From: CAIVVT01 sp052145115
GTDB taxonomy: Bacteria; Acidobacteriota; Terriglobia; Bryobacterales; Bryobacteraceae
Assembly (NCBI GenBank): GCA_052145115.1
Contig: JBKQPG010000028.1
Location: 170,019-234,018, forward strand
Length of the DNA: 64,000 nucleotides
Direction: 5' to 3'
Under the pieces are notes generated by a model, which saw only the letters and a program-made list of their open reading frames with translations, had not been told where the DNA came from and made no database searches. Positions 7,781 through 16,057 of the stretch are shown here, piece after piece. Position 1 is the first letter of the stretch. Each line of letters opens with the position of its first letter. A program made the translations under genes and the position numbers.

Positions 7781-8955
7781 ACGACAAACTGAACCTGCCC
7801 GCCGTCCAGGTCAGCCGGCGGGGCGAAGAACGCATCGAATCTGGCCACCTGTGGATCTACGAAGCCGACGTCGCGGGAAGAGGCGGCGCCAAAGGCGGCG
7901 ACACGGTGCGCGTCATTACGCAACGCGGCCGCACGGCGGGCATCGCCCACTACAGCGACGCATCCAAGATCACGCTGCGGCTGTTGTCGCGGCACGCCGA
8001 GGCGGCCGACCGGGCTTTCTATCTTCGGCGCCTGCAGGCGGCGGCGAAGCATCGCGCGCGCGTGGTGGAAAATTCGGATGCCTACCGCCTGGTGCATGCC
8101 GAGGGCGACCTGCTGCCGGGGCTGATCATCGACGTCTACGCCGACTGCGTGGTGGCTCAATTCCTGACGCAGGGCATGGAACGGACGCGCGGCGAGATTG
8201 TCGCGTGCATCGAAGAGCTGTTGCATCCGCGCGGCGTCGTCGCGCGCAACGATGTGCCGTCGCGCAAGCACGAGAAGCTGGGGGAAACGACCGCGACGCT
8301 GCTGGGCGAAGCGCCGGAACGGGCGCCGGTGCGCATGAACGGGCTGACGCTGCTGGCCGACGTGCTGCACGGACAGAAGACCGGCGTGTACCTGGACCAG
8401 CGGGAAAACTACGTCGCAGCGGCGCGCTGGGCGCATGGGCGGGCGCTGGATTGCTTCAGCTCGACGGGCGGCTTCGCGCTGCACATCGCCGCGAAGTGCG
8501 ATTCGGTAGAAGCCGTGGAATCGTCGCCGGCGGCGCTTGAAGCGGCGCGGGCCAACGCGGCCGGGAACAACATCGCGAATGTCAGCTTCCGCGAGGCCGA
8601 CGTCTTCGAATACCTCTCCGGCTGCGTCCAGGCGCGGCGCAAGTTCCAGACCATCGTGCTCGACCCGCCCGCATTCGCCAAGTCGAAGCCGGCTGTCGAA
8701 GGCGCTTTGAAAGCCTACCGGGAAATCAACCTGAAGGCCCTGAAGCTGCTGGATACAGGGGGCGTGCTGGTGACCTGCTCGTGCAGCTATCACGTCAGCG
8801 AAGCGGCGCTGCTCGAGACTTTGGCGCAAGCGGCGCTGGAGGCCGGCAAGACGCTGCGCGTCCTGGAGCGCCGGTCGCAGGCACAGGATCACCCCGTCCT
8901 GCTCACGGTGCCGGAGACGCTGTACCTGAAGTGCCTGATCGTCGAGGCGTTGTAG
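7777..8955 (+). CDS. Class I rRNA large-subunit methyltransferase (RlmI-like)
   Basis: A 392-residue SAM-dependent methyltransferase with an N-terminal PUA-like RNA-binding domain (KGGDTVRVITQRGRTAG), a central YLDQRENY segment, the SAM motif DCFSSTGGFALH, and the catalytic region DPPAFAKSK followed by TCSCSYHVS. This architecture matches the RlmI/YccW family of 23S rRNA cytosine-C5 methyltransferases. The start is a TTG at 7777 overlapping the htpX stop (TTGA), a translational-coupling arrangement. Its last 53 bases overlap the 3' end of the convergent phosphoesterase gene. Confidence 0.9.
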   Translation: MNDKLNLPAVQVSRRGEERIESGHLWIYEADVAGRGGAKGGDTVRVITQRGRTAGIAHYSDASKITLRLLSRHAEAADRAFYLRRLQAAAKHRARVVENSDAYRLVHAEGDLLPGLIIDVYADCVVAQFLTQGMERTRGEIVACIEELLHPRGVVARNDVPSRKHEKLGETTATLLGEAPERAPVRMNGLTLLADVLHGQKTGVYLDQRENYVAAARWAHGRALDCFSSTGGFALHIAAKCDSVEAVESSPAALEAARANAAGNNIANVSFREADVFEYLSGCVQARRKFQTIVLDPPAFAKSKPAVEGALKAYREINLKALKLLDTGGVLVTCSCSYHVSEAALLETLAQAALEAGKTLRVLERRSQAQDHPVLLTVPETLYLKCLIVEAL

Positions 8956-11491
8956 CGGCTCGTTGGACCGGGTAGGGCACTGAATAGCCCTTCGCCTCCC
9001 ACCACAGGATGTGATTCATGGTCGCCGTGGGGATGTCGTCCACGTGGTTTGGATTGAAGCGCAAAGACGCCAGGGCGGCCTCGCGTTCGCGGCCTCTAAG
9101 AGAACTCAGGGGCTGGTTCATCTCGGTGAGTGAGATGCGCGGCTGCAGCACCGTGTAGGGCGTCAGGTCCGCCCGCGGCTGGAAGATGCTGGTCATCGGC
9201 CGGGCGGCGGCGAGGAAGCGCGTGCGGGGCGCAATCCGGAAGATCGCCTGGATGGTGCGCAGCAGGCTCAAATGCGTGTAGTCGGTAGAGTCCAGCGCGC
9301 CGCGGCGCACGTGCGGTCCGATGGCGAAGCACACAGTGCGGTGGCCGTCGACGTGATCCACGCCATCCTGTGCGTCGTCCTCGGTGACGAGCACGAGAGT
9401 CTGCGCCCAGAAGCTGCTTTTTGAAAGCGCCGCCACCATGCGGCCCAGCGCGAGATCGTCATCGGCGACCATCGCGCGCGGCGTCGGAAAGCCGGGACGC
9501 TTGCCCATGGTATGGTCCTCGGTCAGGGTGATCACCGCGAGTTCGGGCGCCTGGCGGTCCTTTCCCCATTCCCGCAACCGCTCCAGGAATGCCTCGGCGC
9601 GGATCTGGTCGGTGATGTTCATTGTGGAGGTGGGGTAGTGGCGATCGACCCAGCGGCCCAGCGCGGGCACGGCCGGCACGGCCGCCGCGGCTTCGCGCCA
9701 ACGCCCTTCCTGGTACATCTTCCAGTGCTCTTCCCAGCCCGCCATCTGGCTCTCGTTGATGTCCTTCACGACGCTGGCAGCCGGATCCCAGCGCGCCGGG
9801 TTGGTTGCTTCGCCCATCAGCCGCACGTCGATCTGGCGGGGCGCGCCTTGCCAGAAGAAGCCGGTCGGCGCGACGGTCAGCGCGTCGTCCATGTTCCAGG
9901 AGTAGCCGCGCGGCGAGGCCGCAAAGGCGCGTTGCACATAGTCCGAGACGAAGGCCATGGTCAGCCACTGGTGGCCGTCGAAGCTGATCGCGCCGCTGGT
10001 GTAGAAATTGTCGAGCAGGACATACTCTTCGGCCAGCGCGTGCTGGTTTGGCGTCACGTCGCGGCCGTACATCAGGAAACGCGGGTCGCGCTCGCCGCGG
10101 GGCAGGTCGGAGAGCACCTGGTCATAGGTACGGTTCTCCTTGATGATCAGGAAGACGTGCCGGATGCCCAGCGAGGCGAGGTTGGCGACGCCGCCCGCAG
10201 GTTCGAATTTCGGAGCGTTGGCGGCGCGCACCTCGCGCAGACCCGCGGCGTGGCGTTCCAACAGCACGGGCGGGTAGGAGGAGACCGTGCCTTCGTAACT
10301 GAGCGTGTTGTGGCCGCCGTCCCGAGTCGCGTTGTTGCCCGTCCCTTTCACCGCGACGACGCGCACGCCGCCGTCCGCGGCGACGGCCACCGAAACCGGG
10401 AACCATGCCGCCGGCAGCGCTCCGACAAAGCGCCAGGCCGCGCGCGCGCCTTGATCGGCGATGCCCAAGGCGTTGATGCCGGCGCAAGCAACGTAGAGCC
10501 TCTTGCCGCTGGGCGCGAACGCCACCGACACGGGCTGGCTGCCGAACGTGCCCTGGGGGAAAGAAGGGATGCGCACCTCTACGGAGGACATGCGGACGGT
10601 GTCGAAGATCGACACAGAATCTGAATGCGCGTTGGCGATGGCGAGCATCGCACCATCCTCCGAGATGGCGATGGAGGAAGGCGCGAGACCGGTTGCGTAC
10701 TCGCTGACGGACCCCAGGTTCCGCGGATCGAGAACCGACAACGTGCCGCTGGCCGAGGATCCAGTCACCGGTTCGGTGAGCACCTCGGAGCGCGCAGTGA
10801 ACGCCGTGGTTTCTCCCGGTTTGGGTCGGCGTCCGCCCCGATTGGCAACGTAGATGCGGCCCGTCTGCCTGGCGACGGCGATCGCCATCGGCGCAATGCC
10901 AACCGGAATTTCGCGCAGCAGTTCGCGTTTGCCGGCATCGATCACGGCGACCGTATTGCTGGCGCTGAGTGTCGCGTAGACCGTTTTGCCGTCAGGTGAA
11001 AAGGCCAGCCCGGCGGGCACCGTGTGGCTCTTGAAGGAGAGGCGCTCGGTCTGTTGCGCGGAACCGTTTGCGCCGAGGGTCGCGATGGCGATGGAATCGT
11101 CACGCGAACCCGTCGTCTCGCAGACCCACAGTTCATGCGTGCCCGCGCGGAACGCGAGGCCGCCATAGGATGTCGCGCGCGTCAGCACCTGGGCGCGATG
11201 GGCCATCGTCGGCGCGTCGAAGATCTCCACGCCGCGCGATCCGAGCACGCCATACCAGCGTCCTTCAGAGTCGAAAACGCCTTCCACCGGCCGTCCGGCA
11301 ATGCTCGCCTGATCGCCCCAAGGCCGCAGGATCTGGCTGGTCACCAGCAGCGAGAAGCCTTCCTTCTGGGGTCCGGCGAAAAGCGAATTCTTGAGAACCG
11401 GGAACAAGGGAGTTTCCACGGACAGCAACACGGCCGCGAATGCGGCGGCCAGCGCGGCGGGCAATGCGATGCGGCGGAAGATCACATTCAC
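8903..11491 (-). CDS. YncE-type beta-propeller / phosphoesterase fusion protein
   Basis: An 862-residue exported protein. A membrane-spanning signal (about residues 8-25) is followed by seven-blade-type repeats (LAFSPDGKTVYATLSASNTV, GRIYVANRGG, AIANAHSDSVSIFDT) typical of YncE/lactonase-like propellers. From about residue 430 there is an alkaline-phosphatase-superfamily phosphoesterase domain: HVFLIIKENRTYDQVLSDLP, then DNFYTSGAISFDGHQW, DHTMGKRPG and VTEDDAQDGVDHVDGHRT carry the metal-binding residues. Related acidobacterial fusions are annotated as bifunctional YncE/alkaline phosphatase proteins; the substrate is unknown. It lies 30 bases after rlmN and is probably cotranscribed with it. 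Confidence 0.9.
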   Translation of the reverse strand: MNVIFRRIALPAALAAAFAAVLLSVETPLFPVLKNSLFAGPQKEGFSLLVTSQILRPWGDQASIAGRPVEGVFDSEGRWYGVLGSRGVEIFDAPTMAHRAQVLTRATSYGGLAFRAGTHELWVCETTGSRDDSIAIATLGANGSAQQTERLSFKSHTVPAGLAFSPDGKTVYATLSASNTVAVIDAGKRELLREIPVGIAPMAIAVARQTGRIYVANRGGRRPKPGETTAFTARSEVLTEPVTGSSASGTLSVLDPRNLGSVSEYATGLAPSSIAISEDGAMLAIANAHSDSVSIFDTVRMSSVEVRIPSFPQGTFGSQPVSVAFAPSGKRLYVACAGINALGIADQGARAAWRFVGALPAAWFPVSVAVAADGGVRVVAVKGTGNNATRDGGHNTLSYEGTVSSYPPVLLERHAAGLREVRAANAPKFEPAGGVANLASLGIRHVFLIIKENRTYDQVLSDLPRGERDPRFLMYGRDVTPNQHALAEEYVLLDNFYTSGAISFDGHQWLTMAFVSDYVQRAFAASPRGYSWNMDDALTVAPTGFFWQGAPRQIDVRLMGEATNPARWDPAASVVKDINESQMAGWEEHWKMYQEGRWREAAAAVPAVPALGRWVDRHYPTSTMNITDQIRAEAFLERLREWGKDRQAPELAVITLTEDHTMGKRPGFPTPRAMVADDDLALGRMVAALSKSSFWAQTLVLVTEDDAQDGVDHVDGHRTVCFAIGPHVRRGALDSTDYTHLSLLRTIQAIFRIAPRTRFLAAARPMTSIFQPRADLTPYTVLQPRISLTEMNQPLSSLRGREREAALASLRFNPNHVDDIPTATMNHILWWEAKGYSVPYPVQRAATTPRRSGTSGTASPAP

Positions 11492-11521
11492 ATTCTAAAA
11501 GCGGAAGGTTTCAGCCCAATG

Positions 11522-12619
11522 TCAAGGCTGCGCCGCCTCGGGGTTGACCAGCGCCGGCGACGTCTCCATGCGTTTCAACTGGCCGCAGGCAGCGTAGATG
11601 TCCAGGCCGCGCGGGCGCCGGATGAAACACGGCACGGACTTGCGGACGATGGTCTGGAATGCCACGACGCGCCCGGGGTCGGGCGTGGAGAATGGGATAC
11701 CCGGCCCGGGATTTAAGGCGATGAGGTTCAGCTTGCAGTTGAGGTTGGCGAGCAGACGGGCGACGCGGCGGGCATCGGCATCGCTATCGTTGACGCCCTT
11801 GAGCAGCACGTATTCGAACGACAGCTTCTCCCAGCTGCGCAAGGGGTAGTTGCGGCAGGCCTCCAACAGATCTTTCAGATGCCACTTACGCGTAATGGGC
11901 ATAATCTCGCAGCGCTGCTCCTCGCTCGATGCGTTGAGCGAAACCGCCAGCCTGGGCCGCTGCGCGTCCGGCGCCTGGGCGAACTCGGCGATGCGCGGGA
12001 CGATGCCCGCGCTGGAAACAGTGATACGCCGCGGGGAGAGGCCGAGGCCCTTGGCGTCGGTCAGGATCCGCGCGGCTTTCAGGACCTCGGGCACGTTCAG
12101 CAGCGGCTCGCCCTGGCCCATCATCACGATGTTGATGCGCTTCCAATCCGCCCACAGCCCGTTGTCGCGCGCGGCATACAGCACCTGGCCGACGATCTCC
12201 CCGGCCGTGAGGTTGCGCTCCAGCCCCATCTGGGCAGTAAGGCAGAACGCGCATCCGACGGGGCAGCCGGCCTGCGTGGAAATGCACAGCGTGTCGCGCG
12301 CCTGCTCCGGCATGAAGACGGTCTCCACCGTCTTGCCATCCGCGAGCTGCAGCAGGTAGCGCTTCGTCCCGTCCGTCGATTGGTAGACCGCGGCGGCCTG
12401 GGGATAACCGAAAGAGCAGCGCCGGGCGAGTTCCTGCCGCAGCGGCTTGGCGAGCGTCGTCAGCTCGTCGAAGGAAGCCGCGCGGCGATGGTACAGCGCT
12501 TCGTAGATCTGGCGCGCGCGAAACGCCGGCTCGCCCGCGGGCAACAGCGCGCGAATCTCTTCGGTTTCGAGTCCCAGCAGCGCCTGCATCGATCTCATCC
12601 CCTTCTTCCGATTGTCCAC
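11522..12619 (-). CDS. rlmN: 23S rRNA (adenine-C2) methyltransferase RlmN
   Basis: A radical-SAM enzyme (365 residues from the ATG at 12619) that methylates A2503 of 23S rRNA and usually A37 of some tRNAs. The iron-sulfur motif is CPVGCAFC near residue 118. Also present are MGQGEPLLN, the RITVSSAG segment and the C-terminal catalytic cysteine in DIYAACGQL. A second ATG at 12589 (MQALLGLETEEI) is an equally credible start because the ten residues before it are basic and unlike the family. It is divergent from the M16 peptidase gene, with 32 bases between the two starts. Confidence 0.96.
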   Translation of the reverse strand: MDNRKKGMRSMQALLGLETEEIRALLPAGEPAFRARQIYEALYHRRAASFDELTTLAKPLRQELARRCSFGYPQAAAVYQSTDGTKRYLLQLADGKTVETVFMPEQARDTLCISTQAGCPVGCAFCLTAQMGLERNLTAGEIVGQVLYAARDNGLWADWKRINIVMMGQGEPLLNVPEVLKAARILTDAKGLGLSPRRITVSSAGIVPRIAEFAQAPDAQRPRLAVSLNASSEEQRCEIMPITRKWHLKDLLEACRNYPLRSWEKLSFEYVLLKGVNDSDADARRVARLLANLNCKLNLIALNPGPGIPFSTPDPGRVVAFQTIVRKSVPCFIRRPRGLDIYAACGQLKRMETSPALVNPEAAQP

Positions 12620-12651
12620 CCGCGGCCGCCGGCGCGCGGGTTGCTGCGAAG

Positions 12652-13944
12652 ATGGAATTGATGACGCTGGAACGGACTGAGGACGAAGTCCGCATGACAG
12701 TGCTGCCGAATGGCCTGCGGGTGATCACGCAGGCCATGCCCGCGGTGCGCAGCGTCGCTGTGGGCTTCTGGATCGGCTCGGGCTCGCGCTCGGAATCGGC
12801 CGCTGAGAATGGAATTTCGCATTTCATCGAACACATGCTCTTCAAGGGCACGCCGTCGCGTTCCGCCGAGCAGATCGCGCGCCAGATGGATGCCATCGGA
12901 GGCCACCTGGACGCGTTTACGGATGTCGAGATGTCCGGCTACACCATGAAGGTGCTGGATGAACACTTGGGGTTCGCCTTCGAGATTCTGGCCGACATGC
13001 TGTGCCACCCGAAATTCGACCCGATCGAGATCGAGAAGGAGAAGGGCGTCATCCTCGAAGAGCTGAAGATGGTGAACGACGATCCGGAATCGGCGGTCCA
13101 CGAAATCTTCGTGCGCGACTTCTGGAAGAGCCATCCGCTCGGCCGGCCGATCACCGGGACGAAACGGACCATCGCCAGCTTCCACGAGGACGACCTCCGC
13201 GCTTACCATCGGAGCCACTATACGGCGGCTAATGTGACCGTGACCGCGGCGGGCAGTCTGGATCACGATGCAGTGCTGGCGCTGGTGGAGCGCCACTTCG
13301 GCGCGCTGGCGGCGGGCGAGGCGATCCCGATCCAGCCCGCTCCGGAGTGCCGCGCTGTGTTCCGGTTGAAAAACCGCCGCTCGCTGCAGCAATTGCAGCT
13401 CTGTTTGGGAATGCCGGCTGTAGAGGCCGCGCACCCGCTGCACTTCGCCTGTTATACGCTGAATGTGATCCTGGGGGGCAGCATGAGTTCGCGCCTGTTT
13501 CAGAGCATTCGCGAACGGCAGGGGCTGGCCTATTCGATCTGCTCGGAGCTCAATCTGCACCGCGACACAGGCTGCCTTGCCGTTTTTGCCGGAACGTCGC
13601 CGGGGACCGGCCGGCGCGTTCTGGAGTTGACGCTGGCCGAGCTGGGACGCCTGAAGAACGAGCCGGTGCCGGAGGAGGAGCTCGAGCGCGCGCGCCAGCA
13701 CATGAAGGGCGCGCTGCTGCTGAGCCTGGAATCGACCGGCAGCCGGATGAGCAACCTGGCCCGGCAATGGCTGACGTACGGCCGTTTCTACTCGTTGGAC
13801 GAGCTGGCCGCGGCCATCGACGCGGTCACCGCCGGTGACATCCAGCAGGTTGCGCGGGAGTTCTTCCAGCCCGGCAAAATCGGGCTGGCGGCCGTCGGAC
13901 GGACCGATGATCTCGGGGTCGCACAAGGAGATCTGATTTGTTGA
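12652..13944 (+). CDS. M16 family zinc peptidase
   Basis: A 430-residue pitrilysin/processing-peptidase-like protein. The inverted zinc motif HFIEH (residues 57-61) is followed by the distal glutamate in EEKGVILEELKM, which matches active M16 subunits rather than the inactive partner type. The C-terminal half carries the second M16 fold (NVILGGSMSSRLFQSIRERQ). No signal peptide is seen, so a cytoplasmic role is likely. An AAGGAG box near its 3' end (13925-13930) serves the next gene. Confidence 0.93.
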   Translation: MELMTLERTEDEVRMTVLPNGLRVITQAMPAVRSVAVGFWIGSGSRSESAAENGISHFIEHMLFKGTPSRSAEQIARQMDAIGGHLDAFTDVEMSGYTMKVLDEHLGFAFEILADMLCHPKFDPIEIEKEKGVILEELKMVNDDPESAVHEIFVRDFWKSHPLGRPITGTKRTIASFHEDDLRAYHRSHYTAANVTVTAAGSLDHDAVLALVERHFGALAAGEAIPIQPAPECRAVFRLKNRRSLQQLQLCLGMPAVEAAHPLHFACYTLNVILGGSMSSRLFQSIRERQGLAYSICSELNLHRDTGCLAVFAGTSPGTGRRVLELTLAELGRLKNEPVPEEELERARQHMKGALLLSLESTGSRMSNLARQWLTYGRFYSLDELAAAIDAVTAGDIQQVAREFFQPGKIGLAAVGRTDDLGVAQGDLIC

Positions 13945-14711
13945 AGCGCTTGGCTCTATTGTGGCCCGCAGTTCTCTGTACGCTATGCGCGGGGCTGCAG
14001 GCGGCCGACTTCGCCGCCTTGAAACCTCAGGGCTACGTCAGCGATTTCGCCGAGGTGGTTGACCAGGGCTCGCGCGAGCAGATCGACGCCTATTGCGCCA
14101 GCGTCGAGCAGGCGACCGGCGCGGAGATCGCTCTGGTGACGCTGCGCACCACCGAGGGCGAGCCGGTTGAGGATGTGGCCAACCTGCTGTACCGCAAATG
14201 GGGCGTCGGCCAGAAGAAAACAAACGAAGGCGTTCTTGTTTTGCTCGTCGTAAACGATCGCCGCTCGCGCATCGAGGTCGGCTACGGCCTGGAGCCCATC
14301 CTCACCGACGGATACGTCGGCAGCCTGCTGCGCAGCCTGAGGCCGTCGCTGCGCAGCGGGGATTACGCCCAGGCGCTGGCCGACGCGGCGCGCCAGCTCG
14401 GTGAGAAAATCGCAGCGGCCAAGGGCGTAGCCATCGGCGCGACGGCGCCGCGAAGCGCGACGCGTCCGCAGCCCGAAGATTCGCCGATCGGCCCGCTGGT
14501 CATGGCGGGGATCATCTTCCTCCTGTTCCTGTTCGCCCGCGGCCGCGGTGGTCCGTGGGGCTTTCTGGCGGGCATGCTCATGGGCAACCTGCTGGGAGGC
14601 GGAGGGGGGCGGCGCGGGGGCGGAGGATTCGGCGGCTTCGATTCCGGCGACAGCTTTGGCGGATTCGGCGGAGGCGACTCCGGCGGCGGGGGCGCATCGA
14701 GTAGCTGGTGA
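13938..14711 (+). CDS. TPM-domain (YgcG-like) membrane protein
   Basis: A 257-residue protein with a signal peptide (residues 1-22), a TPM domain (QGYVSDFAEVVDQGS to about residue 155), one transmembrane helix (PLVMAGIIFLLFLFARG) and a C-terminal tail made almost entirely of Gly, Ser and Phe. TPM proteins often accompany LemA, as here two genes downstream. TTG codons at 13938 and 13941 both lie behind AAGGAG (13925-13930), and the gene overlaps the M16 stop. The domain has been linked to photosystem repair in plants; its bacterial function is unclear. Confidence 0.85.
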   Translation: MLKRLALLWPAVLCTLCAGLQAADFAALKPQGYVSDFAEVVDQGSREQIDAYCASVEQATGAEIALVTLRTTEGEPVEDVANLLYRKWGVGQKKTNEGVLVLLVVNDRRSRIEVGYGLEPILTDGYVGSLLRSLRPSLRSGDYAQALADAARQLGEKIAAAKGVAIGATAPRSATRPQPEDSPIGPLVMAGIIFLLFLFARGRGGPWGFLAGMLMGNLLGGGGGRRGGGGFGGFDSGDSFGGFGGGDSGGGGASSSW

Positions 14712-14735
14712 GGAAACGCATCTCGGGGGATTGCC

Positions 14736-15455
14736 ATGCCCGATCACGATAAACTGCTGCAGCAATTGGTGGACAAGTTGAAGGCGGCGCACGGAAAGTC
14801 GCTGGTGAGCGTCATTCTCTACGGCTCGGCGGCGGGCGGCGATCATCATGCCGTATATTCCGACCTGAACGTGTTCTGTGTCCTCACGGCAGTCACGCCC
14901 AGGGAACTGGCCGCCAGCGAGCCCATATTCCGCTGGTGGCGCGAGTTGCATCACCCGGCGCCGCTGCTGATGAGCGCCGGCGAAGTGCGCGAAAGCACAG
15001 ACTGCTTCCCCATCGAGTTCATGGATATGCGGGAGCGTCGGCGCGTCCTCCACGGTGAGGACGTCGTGGCCAACCTGGAGATCGAAGAGGTGTTCTATCG
15101 CGCGCAGGTCGAGCACGAGCTGATGGCCAAGCTGCTGCGTTTGCGCCAGAAGGCGGCCGGAGTGCTGAGCGACAAAGATCTGCTCTTGCGGCTGATGGCC
15201 GACTCCGTGTCGACGTTTTGCATTCTCGGCCGGCACGCGCTGCGCCTGGCCGGCGTGGATGCCCCGGCGAGCAAGCGCGAGATCGTCGGCGCCTGCGCGC
15301 AGCATTTCGGTCTTCTGGGCCATTCGTTTTATACTTTGTTGGACCTGCGCGAGGGCCGCGCCAAGGCGCGGGACCTCGACGCGCAGGGGTTATTCGAAAA
15401 ATACCTCAAGGACATCGCAGCCCTCGTGGAGGCTGTGAATCACCTGGAACGATAG
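14736..15455 (+). CDS. Nucleotidyltransferase-fold protein
   Basis: A 239-residue protein with a minimal nucleotidyltransferase motif: ILYGSAAGGDHHAVYSDLN followed by VFCVL. The first acidic position is kept but the second is asparagine (SDLN instead of SDLD), so two-metal catalysis may be weakened or altered. The C-terminal two-thirds is helical, possibly a HEPN-like or substrate domain. It sits 24 bases after the TPM gene and 10 bases before lemA, in one apparent operon. The nucleotide and target are unknown. Confidence 0.75.
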   Translation: MPDHDKLLQQLVDKLKAAHGKSLVSVILYGSAAGGDHHAVYSDLNVFCVLTAVTPRELAASEPIFRWWRELHHPAPLLMSAGEVRESTDCFPIEFMDMRERRRVLHGEDVVANLEIEEVFYRAQVEHELMAKLLRLRQKAAGVLSDKDLLLRLMADSVSTFCILGRHALRLAGVDAPASKREIVGACAQHFGLLGHSFYTLLDLREGRAKARDLDAQGLFEKYLKDIAALVEAVNHLER

Positions 15456-15465
15456 GAGATAGACC

Positions 15466-16047
15466 ATGAAAACCGCTCTCGTTATTCTCGGAGTCGTGCT
15501 GGCGCTGCTGCTGATTGGCGGCTTGATCATATTCTCGCAGGGGGTGAATGTTAACAACGATCTCGTCAGCCAGCAGGAAGCGGTCAAGGCTGCGTGGTCG
15601 CAGGTGGACATCGCGCTGCAGCGCCGCGCCGACCTGATTCCCAATCTCGTGGAGACCGTGAAGGGCTATGCGGCGCATGAAAAGGGAGTGATCGAGGCGG
15701 TCGCGAACGCCCGCGCGGCACTCGGCGGCGCGCGCACACCGGGCGAGAAGATCGCCGCCAACGGCCAGTTGGACAGCGCCATCAGCCGCCTGCTGCTGAT
15801 CGTTGAAAACTACCCGAATCTGAAAGCCGACGAGAATTTCCTGCGTTTGCAGGACGAACTCGCCGGGACCGAAAACCGGATCGCGATCGAGCGCCACAAA
15901 TACAACGAAACGCTGCAGCGCTACAACACGACCATCGGTCTGTTCCCCAACAACATCTTCGCGGGCATGCTCGGCTTCCACCGCAACGACGAGTATTTCA
16001 AGACCGAGGAGCGCGCACGTGAGGTTCCCAAGGTGAACTTCAAGTAG
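15466..16047 (+). CDS. LemA family protein
   Basis: A 193-residue membrane-anchored protein with one N-terminal transmembrane helix (about residues 4-24) and the long alpha-helical bundle typical of LemA. Recognisable stretches are NNDLVSQQEAVKAAWSQVD, QRRADLIPNLVETVKGYA and IGLFPNNIFAGMLGF. The family is structurally known and common next to TPM-domain genes but has no defined biochemical activity. A purine-rich AGGAGATAG sequence precedes the ATG. Confidence 0.95.
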   Translation: MKTALVILGVVLALLLIGGLIIFSQGVNVNNDLVSQQEAVKAAWSQVDIALQRRADLIPNLVETVKGYAAHEKGVIEAVANARAALGGARTPGEKIAANGQLDSAISRLLLIVENYPNLKADENFLRLQDELAGTENRIAIERHKYNETLQRYNTTIGLFPNNIFAGMLGFHRNDEYFKTEERAREVPKVNFK

Positions 16048-16057
16048 GAGGGCACGG

